Shown in pieces: positions 1-10,074 of a DNA stretch of 28,293 bases. The notes beneath the pieces are model-generated. The model did not search any database and was not told where the DNA came from. It was given only the letters and a program-made list of their open reading frames with translations. This stretch comes from Stentor roeselii (taxonomy: Eukaryota > Ciliophora > Heterotrichea > Heterotrichida > Stentoridae), in the NCBI GenBank assembly GCA_006503475.1, contig RSEH01000390.1, positions 1 to 28,293 on the forward strand, in the 5' to 3' direction. The stretch's first letter is position 1. Each line of letters begins with the position of its first letter. The translations under genes were made by a program, and so were the position numbers.

Positions 1-2
1 AT

Positions 3-251
3 ATAAATAATTTAAAATCAGATTACCATAATTACTTTGAAATCTTTAGAAACGGTGTAAGATGTACATGTGCACACAAAAAACATGATCATTATGTTGC
101 AAAAATAAAACTTAAAAATAATGTTAAACCAAAAGCATCTCCTTCAAACAGCACGGAAGTGAAACAATCTACAAGTTTTCCGAAAGTAACTACCAGAGGT
201 CCTATAAAAGTACCACATAATGAAGAGAACAAAACACGTGGTCGAAAATGA
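3..251 (+). CDS. C-terminal fragment of a Cys/His-motif protein (5' end outside window)
   Basis: An open frame runs in from the left edge and stops at TGA (249-251), giving 82 residues with no start codon. The readable part contains C-T-C-A-H-K-K-H-D-H-Y-V. Its second Cys is followed after six residues by His, then Y-V, matching the C-x6-H-[YF]-V half of the C-x2-C-x6-H module found in the large GTPases downstream; the first Cys pair is one residue closer (CxC). The last ~45 residues are Lys/Ser/Thr/Pro-rich and basic, ending R-G-R-K, and look disordered. The tail differs from the other family members, which carry about 100 further ordered residues after the motif. It is probably the end of another member of the same family, but no GTPase domain is visible here. 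Confidence 0.6.
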   Translation: MNNLKSDYHNYFEIFRNGVRCTCAHKKHDHYVAKIKLKNNVKPKASPSNSTEVKQSTSFPKVTTRGPIKVPHNEENKTRGRK

Positions 252-980
252 TAAAGATATGATTTAATAACTAAATGAATTAAGATAAGTAGTTAAAATT
301 TATATATGCTATTCACCAAAATTAATTCAATTTAACATTTCTACTCTACTTTCTATTATTAACAAAGAATGATAGCTAATTATTATTACTTTAGAGTCTT
401 ATATAACACAAGGAGTTAGAAGGAAATATTGTTTAAGTTTCCCAAAATATCAATCTTCTTTGCCAAATACTTGCTTTCAAAATGCCTTAATTATTCCAAT
501 TTTCGAACTCAATACTTCAGAAATCCTTTTCAGGTTGGTTAAAATTATATAACTCCATTTAAATTAAGACTGTTTGTTGTTATTTATGGATGAAATCTAT
601 TGAATTTTAATTATTCTATATATCATGCTTTATTTTTTCTATATATTAATTCTCCAATCAAATTGTGAATGCTTTGTTTTAGAATTATAAATGTGAATTA
701 TTTATGGGATATAATGATTAAAAAATTTCCTGAAATCAAACTTAGAATTTGTGATTCTCAAGAATTTATAGAGATGAAAGAGAGTCATTTGAACTTTAAA
801 TACTTACTGAATATGATCGAGCTAAGTATAAGAAGAAATCCTTTAATATGCAATTATTAATCAATAGTAAAAAAAAAAGAAAAATTAATGATTGAATATT
901 TCCAAATAGCCATTCAAGTTTTAGGTTTTTTCCATTCTAAAGTTTACATATAGAAATTATTATTTTTTTCTTCTGTAAAT
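252..980. other. Intergenic, no gene supported
   Basis: A+T-rich sequence with many stops in all frames. A 63-codon ATG frame (669-860, +) exists, but open frames of that length are expected by chance at this base composition, and it has no recognisable motif. Nothing else is seen. Confidence 0.5.
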
Positions 981-1270
981 AATTGTACACAAAAAATGTA
1001 GGTCAATTGTAAAAAAGATAGATTTACAAGATATTATCTTCCAAGTCGATAAATAATTGTAGAAAAAAAAATGGAGGTCAATTGAATAAAACATAGATTT
1101 AAAAAAAATAGTTTTCTAGTTCAATAAATATTTGTAGACATAAAAATGTAGGTCAATTCGAAATAAGATAGATTTTAAAAAATATAATTTATTTCAATAT
1201 ATTTTTGTAGACATAAAATTGTAGGTCAATTCCGAAATAGATAGATCTTAAGTCAATAATATTTTTTATA
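981..1270. repeat. Tandem ~74-bp repeat, about four diverged units
   Basis: Four units start near 981, 1055, 1130 and 1203, a period of 73-75 bp. Each has a core reading roughly ATTGTAGACA, an A-run, TGTAGGTCAATT, then AAATAGATAGATTT. The GTAGGTCAATT cores lie at about 998, 1073, 1148 and 1221 (GAGGTCAATT in the second). Divergence between units is moderate. The same core recurs at 26621-26710, so this is a dispersed element and not only a local satellite. No open frame spans it. Confidence 0.85.
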
Positions 1271-1633
1271 TTTTATATCACAAATAGATTTTTACTCAAA
1301 AGATAAAAGTTTTTTTTTAATGTGATGCTTTAAAAAGAGAAAATTTTCAAGAGATACTAATTGAATCGAGAAATAATTGAATAAAATAATATAATTAGAG
1401 AATAAAGTGATTTTTTTCTTGGGAGATATAAAGAAATCTCTGAGAATTAGATCTTAATTACATTTAATAATCAAAAATTGATCATCTAATAGATTTTATT
1501 ACTGATAAGTTATGCTAATAGACTTTATTATGCCAGGGTTGTATTATTTCATCTCAATATATTGAATAGCCAAGATAATTAAAGGGTAAATAGTATAGAA
1601 TTAAAACAGATCCATATAATAACTAATTCTAAC
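1271..1633. other. Intergenic, downstream of the 1634-3094 gene
   Basis: A+T-rich stretch without an open frame or repeat that I can support. It holds the 3' flank of the minus-strand gene ending at 1634. Confidence 0.5.
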
Positions 1634-3094
1634 TTATGGATTAATCCTAACTCTCATTTTGTCATATAATTCTTCATAAACCTTCAATTCCTTGATAATA
1701 TTCTGCATTTTTGTAGGATCAGATTCCTTATCCCTCTGAAATTTAAGATTTTCAATCGCTTTAGGGAGATATCTAGAAATCGTGTATTTTGGTGAAATAC
1801 TGTGCATATCTCTTTCTGCATTGAGTAAGGTAGTTATAAGTTCTTGTTGCTTTGCCTCAAGTGCTTGGAGCAGCTGGGCCTGAGTTGCACCTGGGTTAAT
1901 ATTAAGACCTCCAAGTACGACAGAAATATCTTCTACAGATTTACATGGTTTTTTCCTCATATGAACATGCTGTTGTGATTGGCATCCACAAATTCTGCAT
2001 CTCGCTGTATTTATATTCATACAATAGCAGTTGTTAAAAAAATCAGTATTATTATTTTCATTTAGCTGCAAAGCACAGTCTTCGTGACATAATGTTTTAT
2101 GCTCTATGCAAACTGTACTGTGGTATTCGGTTTTTATCCAGCTAGCGACTTCTAACTGAGTTTGTGGAGTTGATGAATTCAGAGCATTTTTACATTTGTC
2201 TATATTTTCTAAAACTACTTGGAAACTTGCTATTTTTTTCATAATATTGTTATGTTGTTCAAAAAGTGTACTATATTGTGTTGTTGCCTGCTTATTCATC
2301 GTAAAAAGTTTGATTATAAATTTTTTTACTTGTTTTATACTTTTCTCCCAAAACGGAATGTTTTTTTTCATACATTTAGGCTCAATAATTTCATTGTGTG
2401 TAGAACTAAAGGCCAGATTATTTATTTTAATTTTATGCTGAATAGGGAAAGGAAACCAATTATCTTCAAATAAGATATCACCTGAGTAAAAGGTAAATGC
2501 AAGAATAACTTTTGATTCAAAATCTTTTGGAATAATTTGAGCGATTCTCATTAAATTGTATTCAATAATAGGGTTCAGTCTGTTAGTACTTGATTTTTCC
2601 ACAACTACAATCGCATTAAAGTGGCTAATCCTTCTTGCAGCATTAATAATAACACTAACATTGTCATCGTCTTCACTGACTCCTCCAGATGATGCCAATC
2701 CAGGAGTGTCTATAATTAAAATTGTTTTATTTTGAGTCGATGTAGTGTTTATTTTATAAAAATGAGCATAAGTGGTTTGACTTTTTCCTGAACCTGCATC
2801 GTTTCTTTCGTGAAGCCCATCGTCGAATCTTGCATCAATAATCGGGTATGTTTTGCATGCTATTACTGAAATAAGGGTTTCTAAGGTGTTTCCAAGTAGA
2901 ATATTGAATATAGTATTAACAAATGTTGATTTCCCGTTCCCACTTGCACCTAGAAGTAAGATGCTGAAATCAAAAGGGTCGAGTGGCTGATTTGGAAGAA
3001 TAGCTCCTATTGACATTTTTTTTTTATAGTCTATATAATTTTTTATTTGAGGATGAGTGGAAATATCGAAAACACTGTGAAGTCTGACAATCAT
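1634..3094 (-). CDS. AIG1/GIMAP-like P-loop GTPase with Cys-rich C-terminal domain
   Basis: A 486-residue protein in one exon. Visible GTPase motifs: G1 G-A-S-G-N-G-K-S (49-56), a Thr-rich G2 candidate (S-Q-T-T, ~105-108), canonical G3 D-T-P-G (129-132), a weak G4 (V-E-K-S-S, ~165-169) and F-T-F-Y-S-G-D (~197-203), the family's signature segment. Residues ~330-385 are Cys/His-rich and include C-R-I-C-G-C followed by H-x-H, the C-x2-C-x6-H spacing found across this cluster. From memory this resembles the Cys/His domain following AIG1-like GTPases in some fungal and invertebrate proteins. The C-terminus is helical and charged. The canonical G3 makes it the least derived member here. The start at 3094 is favoured because V-F-D-I-S-T-H-P-Q-I-K-N-Y near residue 8 resembles the N-terminus of the vWFA gene at 27410. 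Met27 (3016) is an alternative that would avoid overlap with the divergent gene. Confidence 0.85.
   Translation of the reverse strand: MIVRLHSVFDISTHPQIKNYIDYKKKMSIGAILPNQPLDPFDFSILLLGASGNGKSTFVNTIFNILLGNTLETLISVIACKTYPIIDARFDDGLHERNDAGSGKSQTTYAHFYKINTTSTQNKTILIIDTPGLASSGGVSEDDDNVSVIINAARRISHFNAIVVVEKSSTNRLNPIIEYNLMRIAQIIPKDFESKVILAFTFYSGDILFEDNWFPFPIQHKIKINNLAFSSTHNEIIEPKCMKKNIPFWEKSIKQVKKFIIKLFTMNKQATTQYSTLFEQHNNIMKKIASFQVVLENIDKCKNALNSSTPQTQLEVASWIKTEYHSTVCIEHKTLCHEDCALQLNENNNTDFFNNCYCMNINTARCRICGCQSQQHVHMRKKPCKSVEDISVVLGGLNINPGATQAQLLQALEAKQQELITTLLNAERDMHSISPKYTISRYLPKAIENLKFQRDKESDPTKMQNIIKELKVYEELYDKMRVRINP
3028..3037 (+). promoter_or_regulatory. GTCTATA-type start-proximal motif
   Basis: AGTCTATATA lies 15 nt before the ATG at 3053. 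The same element sits just upstream of five other start codons in this window. Here it lies inside the coding sequence of the divergent gene, which supports the start at 3053. Confidence 0.45.
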
Positions 3095-6000
3095 CTATTT
3101 CAACTCTTTATAGTAGAAGAAAATGATCAAAGCATGCATCAATTTTCAGATTATTTGGTATAAACTAAATAGGGATCTCAATTTACCTTTGAACAATTGA
3201 AATCAAATGCTGATAAAATTTTCAGTTCAAGAAAACAACCAAGGATTTTAAGAAAAGAAGATAATATTATTATAAAACGCTGGGAAGCTGCACATGGAAA
3301 ATGGTATTTGCCCATAGTGTGTTATTTTATTAAATATAATGATTTCATCAAAATAAAATATCTAATTGAAGCAAATCAATATCATACTCTAGTTATATTT
3401 GCTCATAAAAAAGAAAATAATATTGAAAATGTTAAGATAAACTTTAAGGTTAAAGATTTTTTTGAAATTATTTATGACACATCTAGAAATGCTGGAATTA
3501 GTCCTGATGAAAATCAGAAGAAATTTTTGATACAACAATATACATTCTCATCAACATATGCCTTACAGCTTAATAATTCCTTTATAAGATATTATCAATC
3601 AATATCTGATAGAATCTTTGACAATATTGAAAATTATTTTATCATGTGTTTTGATGGATATCATGAATATGTAAATGTTAATTTTGGATCAAATGAACCT
3701 CACCAAAAATTTGAGCCAGACAATTACCTTATTAAAATAGAAGATTGTAATTATTATTCATACAATCCTCAAACTTTTAAAGTTTGTTGGAAAATGTTTA
3801 ATATCGAAAATGGGAAAAATATGATATCCTCCCCTCGAAAATGGCCTTTAAAAGAATATGTATGTTCAGATTGCAAACAATCGAATATTAAGCATATTAT
3901 TAATCAATTTATATTTATTTCACCTGGATATAATTGTCAATTAGATACCCGTTTAATGATCAACCATTTTTGTAGTGAAATTCAAAGTCTCAACAGATCA
4001 AATACAGATCTAAAAAATATACAGTTATCACTCGAAAATAAAATTAAAAACCTTGAAAATGATTCGATATTATCTGAGGATTATAAAACATTAAATCAAA
4101 AGCTAAACCAGAAAGAGGAAATTTGTATGAATTTGGGTGATATAATAAAAAAAAAAGATGAAGATCTTCAAAAAGCAACTGCTTACATTGATCAACTTAA
4201 GACTTCTATGAAAAATTTGGAAGAAAATCTAAAACAAAAAGAGAATCATATAAAACATTCAGAAGAAATCTTCAATCAAAACAAGACTGATTTAAAGAAT
4301 AAACAACATGAAGCTTTATTATCGAAAAAAACAATTGAAGATCAAGAAGATAAAATAGAAATTCACCTTAATGACATTAAAAGGCTTAAAGGCCTATTGG
4401 AGTTAGAAAATAGAAAAGTAAATGAAAAAGATAAAGAATTAAATTCACTTAAGTCCTATTATCAGAATTTGGAAGAAAATCTAAAACAAAAAGAGAATCA
4501 TATAAAACATTCAGAAGAAATCTTCAATCAAAACAAGACTGATTTAAAGAATAAACAACATGAAGCTTTATTATCGAAAAAAACAATTGAAGATCAAGAA
4601 GATAAAATAGAAATTTACCTTAATGACATTAAAAGGCTTAAAGGCCTATTGGAGTTAGAAAATAGAAAAGTAAATGAAAAAGATAAAGAATTAAATTCAC
4701 TTAAGTCCTATTATCAGAAAGAGTTGGCTATTAAAGAAAAATTAAATAACAACCCATTAAACAATTTGAATCAAAAGAAGGAAGAAGACCAGAGACTAAT
4801 CATAGAATCACTTGAATCAAAAATAATAAATCTTGAGAAAAATTTAAAAACTTATGAAATTGAAAACGAAAGATTAAGTAAAGAAAATAGTCAAATTAAA
4901 CAAAAAATATTAGAGCAGCCATCTGAAAATGAAAAATGCTTAACTAAAACTGGATTAAATTCTGTCCCAGATCATAGCCATGAACCATCAGAGGATAATC
5001 AAACCCCTTTCTCTGATAACATATACTTAAATCAGGATAATTCTGAACGAAATCTTCCAGATGAAATACTTGAAAACCCTCTTTTAAATCAGATTGTTTT
5101 CATAGGAGAAGAGGGAAGTGGCAAGACAGCTCTAATTTTAAGAATAATGAATTTTCTATTAGAAAAGAAATTAGGAGAGCATTTAGATATCGATGAATTA
5201 TCAAAACAACATTTTATTTACTGTAAAAAATCTGATTTTGGCATATCATATTATTTCAAACACTCATCGAAACCAGAATATGAATTTATAGAAACAAATG
5301 GGCTAGTACCCTTAAGAGGAAATGCATTAGATACAGATAATATCAATAAGATAATCCAAGCGATTGACTACCTTAGTAAAAAAAATAGTACTATCATTTT
5401 TGTTCAAAAATCTGATTCATACTGGCCATGTATATCAATAATAAAAATCTTCGAGCATATTCTCTCACTAAAACATAAACCAAATGATATTAAATATAAA
5501 ATAATTTTTACTTTTACATTTTATGCAGGGGATTTGATTTTTCTTATGGAAAAATTAACTTTTAAACCCTGCTATAGAATTAAAATCAATATCATTAATT
5601 ACAAGAATATTGATCAAAAAAAAATCGGAAAATTTCAAGGTGAATGGGAAAAGTCTTTAAAAAAAATTAATAAATTACTTGAGAAAATTAATCAAGAATT
5701 TACTGATCAAGAATATATATCACAATTCGATGCTCCTATTCAAGTAGGCCAAAATGAAAAAAAAGTACAAGAATTATTAAATGAATCAAGAGGTCAGTTT
5801 TCAAATTTTCAAGGATTTTCATATGCATCTGACATAATATTTTCTAGCACGTATTTCATTTATTATTCTTTTTATAGTTACAGTTATTTATCATTATCTT
5901 CAATAATAACTATTGATGATGATGAAAAAGAGAAGTCATTTGAGGTCGTTTTAGAATTTTTCAATAAGAGGAATAATTCAAGTACGAGGGCTTATATAAC

Positions 6001-6637
6001 AAATCAAGAAATTAAAACTAATCGGTACAATACATTTGAAAAAAAAGTACTGTATTTAGATAATTCAAAAGAAAAAATTAAATCAATACTATCTAAAATC
6101 AATATAGTTGAGTCAGATAAGTATTTCCTTATAAACATGCAAAAGTCTCAAATTTGTTACAATCTCCTTATATCAGAGTGTACATATCCATATAATTCAA
6201 AATCATGGCCATTAACTTGGTCTTCAAATTGTTCAATATGTGGTAGTTCAATCAATATTCATTATGTGACGTCAAAACAAATACTGAATTATTTTAATAA
6301 AGAAATTTTAACAGATAACTTTAAACAGAAAAATTATGACCGACAAAATGCTCGGGGTGTTCAGCATGTAAGAAATGATGATAATGATTTAATGAATGAG
6401 ATTAAAAAATTTAACGAAGTTACAGAAAAAAAAACTCCTCATCTTTTTTTAATAGATGAAAATCTAAAATTAATACATAAAGTATCACAGAAAGAGGAAT
6501 ATTCATATTTGTCTAAAAAACAGCTGCTGAGTACCCTTAAAAAGTATGAAATTGATAATTTGGATGAAAATAAAAACTATTACATTATAGATGCAAATTT
6601 AATGATGAATGGTAAGGAATGTTTTCAAATAAATTAA
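3053..6637 (+). CDS. Large coiled-coil GTPase with paired C-x2-C-x6-H modules (1189 aa, two exons)
   Basis: Exon 1 is 3053-3157 and exon 2 is 3173-6637, joined across a 15-nt intron. Order of parts: N-terminal region; C-x2-C-x6-H module (C266, C269, H276); coiled coil (~308-617) containing two almost identical 84-residue blocks; low-complexity linker; GTPase domain with G1 G-E-E-G-S-G-K-T (680-687), altered G3 E-T-N-G (742-745), G4-like Q-K-S-D (780-783) and T-F-Y-A-G-D (~815-822); helix W-E-K-S-L-K-K; then a C-terminal module (C1055, C1058, H1065) and an N-Y-Y-I-I-D tail. There are no membrane segments or signal peptide. ATG 3053 is chosen because residues from ~15 (F-Q-L-F-I-V-E-E) align with exon 1 of the genes at 11734 and 17951; ATG 3134 would lose that part. 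Molecular role unknown. The G3 Asp-to-Glu change and Asn at the usual Pro question normal hydrolysis. Confidence 0.85.
3158..3172 (+). other. 15-nt intron
   Basis: GTATAAACTAAATAG, phase 0 with its TAG in frame, between Leu35 and Gly36. It follows F-S-D-Y-L, the position at which the genes at 11734 and 17951 have introns after F-S-F-N-F and F-S-H-H-F. Confidence 0.85.
4214..4717 (+). repeat. Recent 252-bp tandem duplication inside the coiled coil
   Basis: Copies 4214-4465 and 4466-4717 differ, by my reading, at one base (CAC versus TAC, giving His or Tyr in E-I-[HY]-L-N-D). The unit is 84 codons, exactly 12 heptads, so frame and coiled-coil register are both kept. Confidence 0.93.
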
Positions 6638-7025
6638 CTTAAGAATAAATAAGTTCTTAGCTTCATTTTATATATGTTAAGGTTTTAAATATTCAACTCT
6701 TTTAATCACAAACAATATATATTAGCATATAATAAATTATCCAAACTATTAGTCGAAAATTTTTTAAGTGTTCATCGGGCATAATTTTTACAATAACACT
6801 CTGATTGTAAATAAAATATTTAAGTCTGTAAAGAATACAATAAAGTATGATATATCAAATTTATTTAAATAGGTAGTTAGTGAGAAAAAATATGTCTATA
6901 TTTCTTTTTTCAAACAAATTGTTGTAAATTTAAGATGTTATATAAGCAGTTTGGACAATATCTTAATTTTCTGTGCAATCTCTAAGAAGATTAAATAGAA
7001 ATAGTTTGCAATATTGGCTAAATAA
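6638..7025. other. Intergenic between two plus-strand genes
   Basis: A+T-rich. A short imperfect inverted repeat (TAAGAA...TTCTTA) begins a few bases after the upstream stop. A TGTCTATAT copy lies at about 6893, roughly 125 nt before the next ATG, which is further than in the other genes. No open frame is supported. Confidence 0.4.
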
Positions 7026-8192
7026 ATGGAAAGATTTTGCTTCACCCGAGGGTGTAAAAACTCTGTTGATTTTTATCATTCAACTTTTAAAAATTTTACA
7101 TGTACAGAGCACCTTGGCACTTATATGATGAATCATAAGATCAAAGATCCAAGTGAATTCCGTCATATAGACGACCTACCTAATTTATACTACTTAGAAA
7201 ACAGGAAAAAAAGAGAAAAACTTCAAGAAAAAATCATAAATTCATCTAGAATGATTATAAAATTAGTTACGAATTGTACAATCAAAGCACTCAATAAAAT
7301 AAGAGATCGATTCAATCAGGACTACAGAATTTTACCTGAGCTAGGTAGTATTGAAATAGAAACTGAACTCTCAGCAAACCAAATTCTAGCTGATTTAAAG
7401 ATCTTTGAATCGATAAAAGAATTCTTTGAAGTTGTTTCAGAATCAAATAAACCAAAAGAATCTGAGAACTCGGCGAATGGAATACAATATAGCCTTAGTA
7501 CTGTTGAATTGAAACCTGAAATAAATAATCCGCAACCAGAATACCAAACAGAAATAATATATAATATAAAGAACATAAGGAACCTTGAGATATCCCTTAA
7601 AGATAAAATGTGTTTAGTCATTGGAGATAGTGGAAATGGCAAGACAACTTTTATCAAGATGATGTGCAACTACTTTAATAAAAGTAATATAGAAGATATT
7701 GGGATAAATTCAAAAATTCTCGATGAATTTAAAGTTACTAATCTATCATTTGACCATGATATTAATCAATCTTATACATATTATAGATTTGAAAATAATG
7801 AAATTTTAGATACAAGTTTCGTTTTAATAGATACTTATTATGAAAAAGACATTAAAGAAAGCATTTTTAATACACTAAAGCAGAATAATCGATACGATTT
7901 TATATTTTTTATAAAGCGATGTGATGAAAACTCCAAGTTTGCAAATGAATGCAAGATGATTTCAAACAATTTGTCTAAGCCTCCATGCTTTGTAGTGGTT
8001 CATTCATTTAACGATGGTAATAACATAGAAAAAATACCAAATACATTCAATATTATAGTTAATCACCGCTTTTTCAATTTATCGGCAAAAAAAATCTCAA
8101 AAAAAAAATGTGAACTGGAAAAGGAATGGTATAATTCAAAGAAGGTTATCCAATCGGCTCTAAATTATATCGAATCAAAATCAAATAGTTAG
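7026..8192 (+). CDS. B-box-like zinc finger fused to a degenerate GTPase domain (388 aa)
   Basis: Residues 1-37 carry C5, C10, H18, C26, H29 and H37, a spacing like a B-box-type zinc finger. A helical segment (~55-130) and a polar linker follow. The GTPase core has an intact G1 G-D-S-G-N-G-K-T (200-207), but G3 reads D-T-Y-Y where D-T-P-G is expected, the G4 region reads I-K-R-C-D, and T-F-Y-A-G is replaced by H-S-F-N-D-G. The closing helix L-E-K-E-W-Y-N-S-K-K matches the W-E-K-S-x-K helix of the family and supports membership despite the weak middle motifs. An in-frame TAA sits immediately before the ATG, and the stop is TAG. It may bind nucleotide without normal switching. B-box fingers usually mediate protein-protein contacts, so an adaptor role is possible; this is inference. 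Confidence 0.82.
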   Translation: MERFCFTRGCKNSVDFYHSTFKNFTCTEHLGTYMMNHKIKDPSEFRHIDDLPNLYYLENRKKREKLQEKIINSSRMIIKLVTNCTIKALNKIRDRFNQDYRILPELGSIEIETELSANQILADLKIFESIKEFFEVVSESNKPKESENSANGIQYSLSTVELKPEINNPQPEYQTEIIYNIKNIRNLEISLKDKMCLVIGDSGNGKTTFIKMMCNYFNKSNIEDIGINSKILDEFKVTNLSFDHDINQSYTYYRFENNEILDTSFVLIDTYYEKDIKESIFNTLKQNNRYDFIFFIKRCDENSKFANECKMISNNLSKPPCFVVVHSFNDGNNIEKIPNTFNIIVNHRFFNLSAKKISKKKCELEKEWYNSKKVIQSALNYIESKSNS

Positions 8193-8328
8193 GATTTAGC
8201 TTATTAGTATTCTTAAAATTAAGTCTATGAAATTCAAAGCCTTAAATTATATCGAGATCTTTAACTAAATATAATAATTAGCTATTAGATCCAGCATATT
8301 ACACTTGCATTCAATTTCCTACCTTACT

Positions 8329-8338
8329 TGTCTATATA
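8329..8338 (+). promoter_or_regulatory. GTCTATA-type start-proximal motif
   Basis: TGTCTATATA ends one base before the ATG at 8340. It is the closest spacing of the six copies; if the element marks transcription start, the 5' leader is only a few bases long. Confidence 0.4.
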
Positions 8339-8339
8339 A

Positions 8340-9317
8340 ATGGGAAAATTAATAAGCAAATGCTGCCCTTTTAAAAATATAGGTTCTAATCCGCCACAGG
8401 CGAAATTAGATTCAAAAAGCGTATCAACTAAAAATAATATACAGGATAATTCAGTTAAAGTCAATACTAATAAACAAATTTGCGATGCGATATCAGAAAA
8501 ATCTGATTTATGTAAAAAGAATAACATGATTGAAGTAAAAGAAACTACAAATTTTATTAAGCAGGCTAAAAATTACGACGGTCAAATCATTAATAGTTTG
8601 AATGTTGCAGAAAGAATAAATCAAGCAGATAAAACAATAATTCTTATTGGAGAAGAAGCATCCGGTAAGACTACCTTGCTAAAAATGATACTCAATGCGA
8701 TGGAAGGCAACTCTGTTGAAGAAATACGCTACAGTTCTCATTTAGAAACAGACAAACTCACAGAATGCAACTATTTATTAAAAACAGATGATTATGAAAT
8801 ACCAAAAGACTCAAAACAATTAACTCATACTAAAGGTCTACGATTCTACTATAATGAAAACTTTAAAGAATCATTAGAAAATGATGCTCAAGTAAAAAAG
8901 ATTTTAATTATCGATACACCAGGCTTTACAATAATGAAAGAAAGCATCAAAGATACCCATAGTTTAGATTTATTAAGAAAATCTTTGAAAATTTCTAAAA
9001 ATCCTGTGATAGTTTTCGTGCAAAAGGCTGATTGTAATGGATTCTGTCCCTCGGTCTCAAAATCTTTAGCTGATGTAGCAAAGTTATTAAATAGATATAA
9101 TTGTTCAGTTTATATTGCACTTACTTTTTATGCTGGTACAAAAGTATTTACAAGGGAATTACTTCCATTTGATCAAAGTCTGATAAAAAAAGAGTATTGC
9201 TTTAACAATTTAATATTTTCTTTTGTATCTGACGCTAAAAAACTGAAGAAAATTTCAGCTGTATATGAAAAAGGAATAAAGAAATGTAAAAAGCTCTTGA
9301 GTGATGTATTTATTTAG
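8340..9317 (+). CDS. Small GTPase with predicted N-myristoyl/S-acyl anchor (325 aa)
   Basis: The N-terminus M-G-K-L-I-S-K-C-C fits the M-G-x3-S N-myristoylation pattern followed by adjacent cysteines suited to palmitoylation, so the protein probably sits on the cytosolic face of a membrane. A polar region of ~90 residues precedes the GTPase domain: G1 G-E-E-A-S-G-K-T (104-111), a Thr-containing switch segment ending K-G-L-R-F-Y-Y, G3 D-T-P-G (192-195), G4-like Q-K-A-D (228-231) followed by a conserved F-C-x-S-V, and L-T-F-Y-A-G (~260-265). The closing helix Y-E-K-G-I-K-K-C-K-K-L-L ends the protein, with no Cys/His module. All switch motifs are intact, so it is probably an active GTPase. An in-frame TAA directly precedes the ATG, and the stop is TAG. 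Closest relatives here are the genes at 10075 and 25412. The cellular process is unknown. Confidence 0.88.
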   Translation: MGKLISKCCPFKNIGSNPPQAKLDSKSVSTKNNIQDNSVKVNTNKQICDAISEKSDLCKKNNMIEVKETTNFIKQAKNYDGQIINSLNVAERINQADKTIILIGEEASGKTTLLKMILNAMEGNSVEEIRYSSHLETDKLTECNYLLKTDDYEIPKDSKQLTHTKGLRFYYNENFKESLENDAQVKKILIIDTPGFTIMKESIKDTHSLDLLRKSLKISKNPVIVFVQKADCNGFCPSVSKSLADVAKLLNRYNCSVYIALTFYAGTKVFTRELLPFDQSLIKKEYCFNNLIFSFVSDAKKLKKISAVYEKGIKKCKKLLSDVFI

Positions 9318-10074
9318 ATAAATTAGTAGATTTAAGAATATTTTAAATGAATATAGTTTAATTTGAATTTATATAAAGAATCAAAGGCACATTAATAGGA
9401 TATCTTACACCAATTCAGCCAAAAACAATCAATAATTAGACTCAGGGTTTGATTCATTGGGATCAACTGATAAATAGAAAGATGGTTCGACAAGTAAAAA
9501 TTTTTTCAGTATATTCCTATTATCAATTGAAGTCTTAACATGATAATGAGGTAATTAGTATTTTTATATATCTCAATCCAGTCTGATATTATATGGTTTT
9601 AGGTATGATTGAAAAACTAATAGCATACTTAGAAGTATATAAAATTATAATACAAGCGTTTAAAAAATTATTGATTCGAAAATAGTATTCAAAAGCTAAT
9701 GCTGTTATTATCTCATCCTAATATATCATTTATTAAACACTCAATATCTTATAAATTTCAAAATTCAACAAGAAAATTAAGTTCAGACTATTCATGTTTT
9801 CTAAATGATTTGTTCAAAGATTCTAATAAGTGAACTATAATTTTCTTAAAAAGGTGATAAGGAAAGGAAATACTTCTTATTTTAAGAGGATAAACACGCT
9901 AGACAAATAATTAATATAAATAATTACAAGTCTACAATTATGAAAGATAACATTTATATATAGTTATCAGCACTGTAATGCAAAAACCTTACAATCAAAC
10001 TAAAATAAGATGCATAGATTAACTATTAATAATCCAAAATAAAATCTCCGGTTCATTGTATTATATTTATAAAT
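9318..10074. other. Intergenic, 757 nt, no feature supported
   Basis: A+T-rich and broken in all frames. GGTTCGA near 9484 recalls a tRNA T-loop, but it lacks a matching stem and the rest of a tRNA. No repeat or gene relic is recognised. Confidence 0.45.

Noticed and set aside
669-860. 63-codon ATG open frame on the plus strand
   Set aside because: At this A+T content several frames of this length are expected by chance in the non-coding part of the window, and it has no motif, no homology I recognise and no start-proximal element.
9475-9500. GGTTCGA resembling a tRNA T-loop
   Set aside because: The bases following do not pair to form the T-stem, and no acceptor, D or anticodon arms can be found around it.
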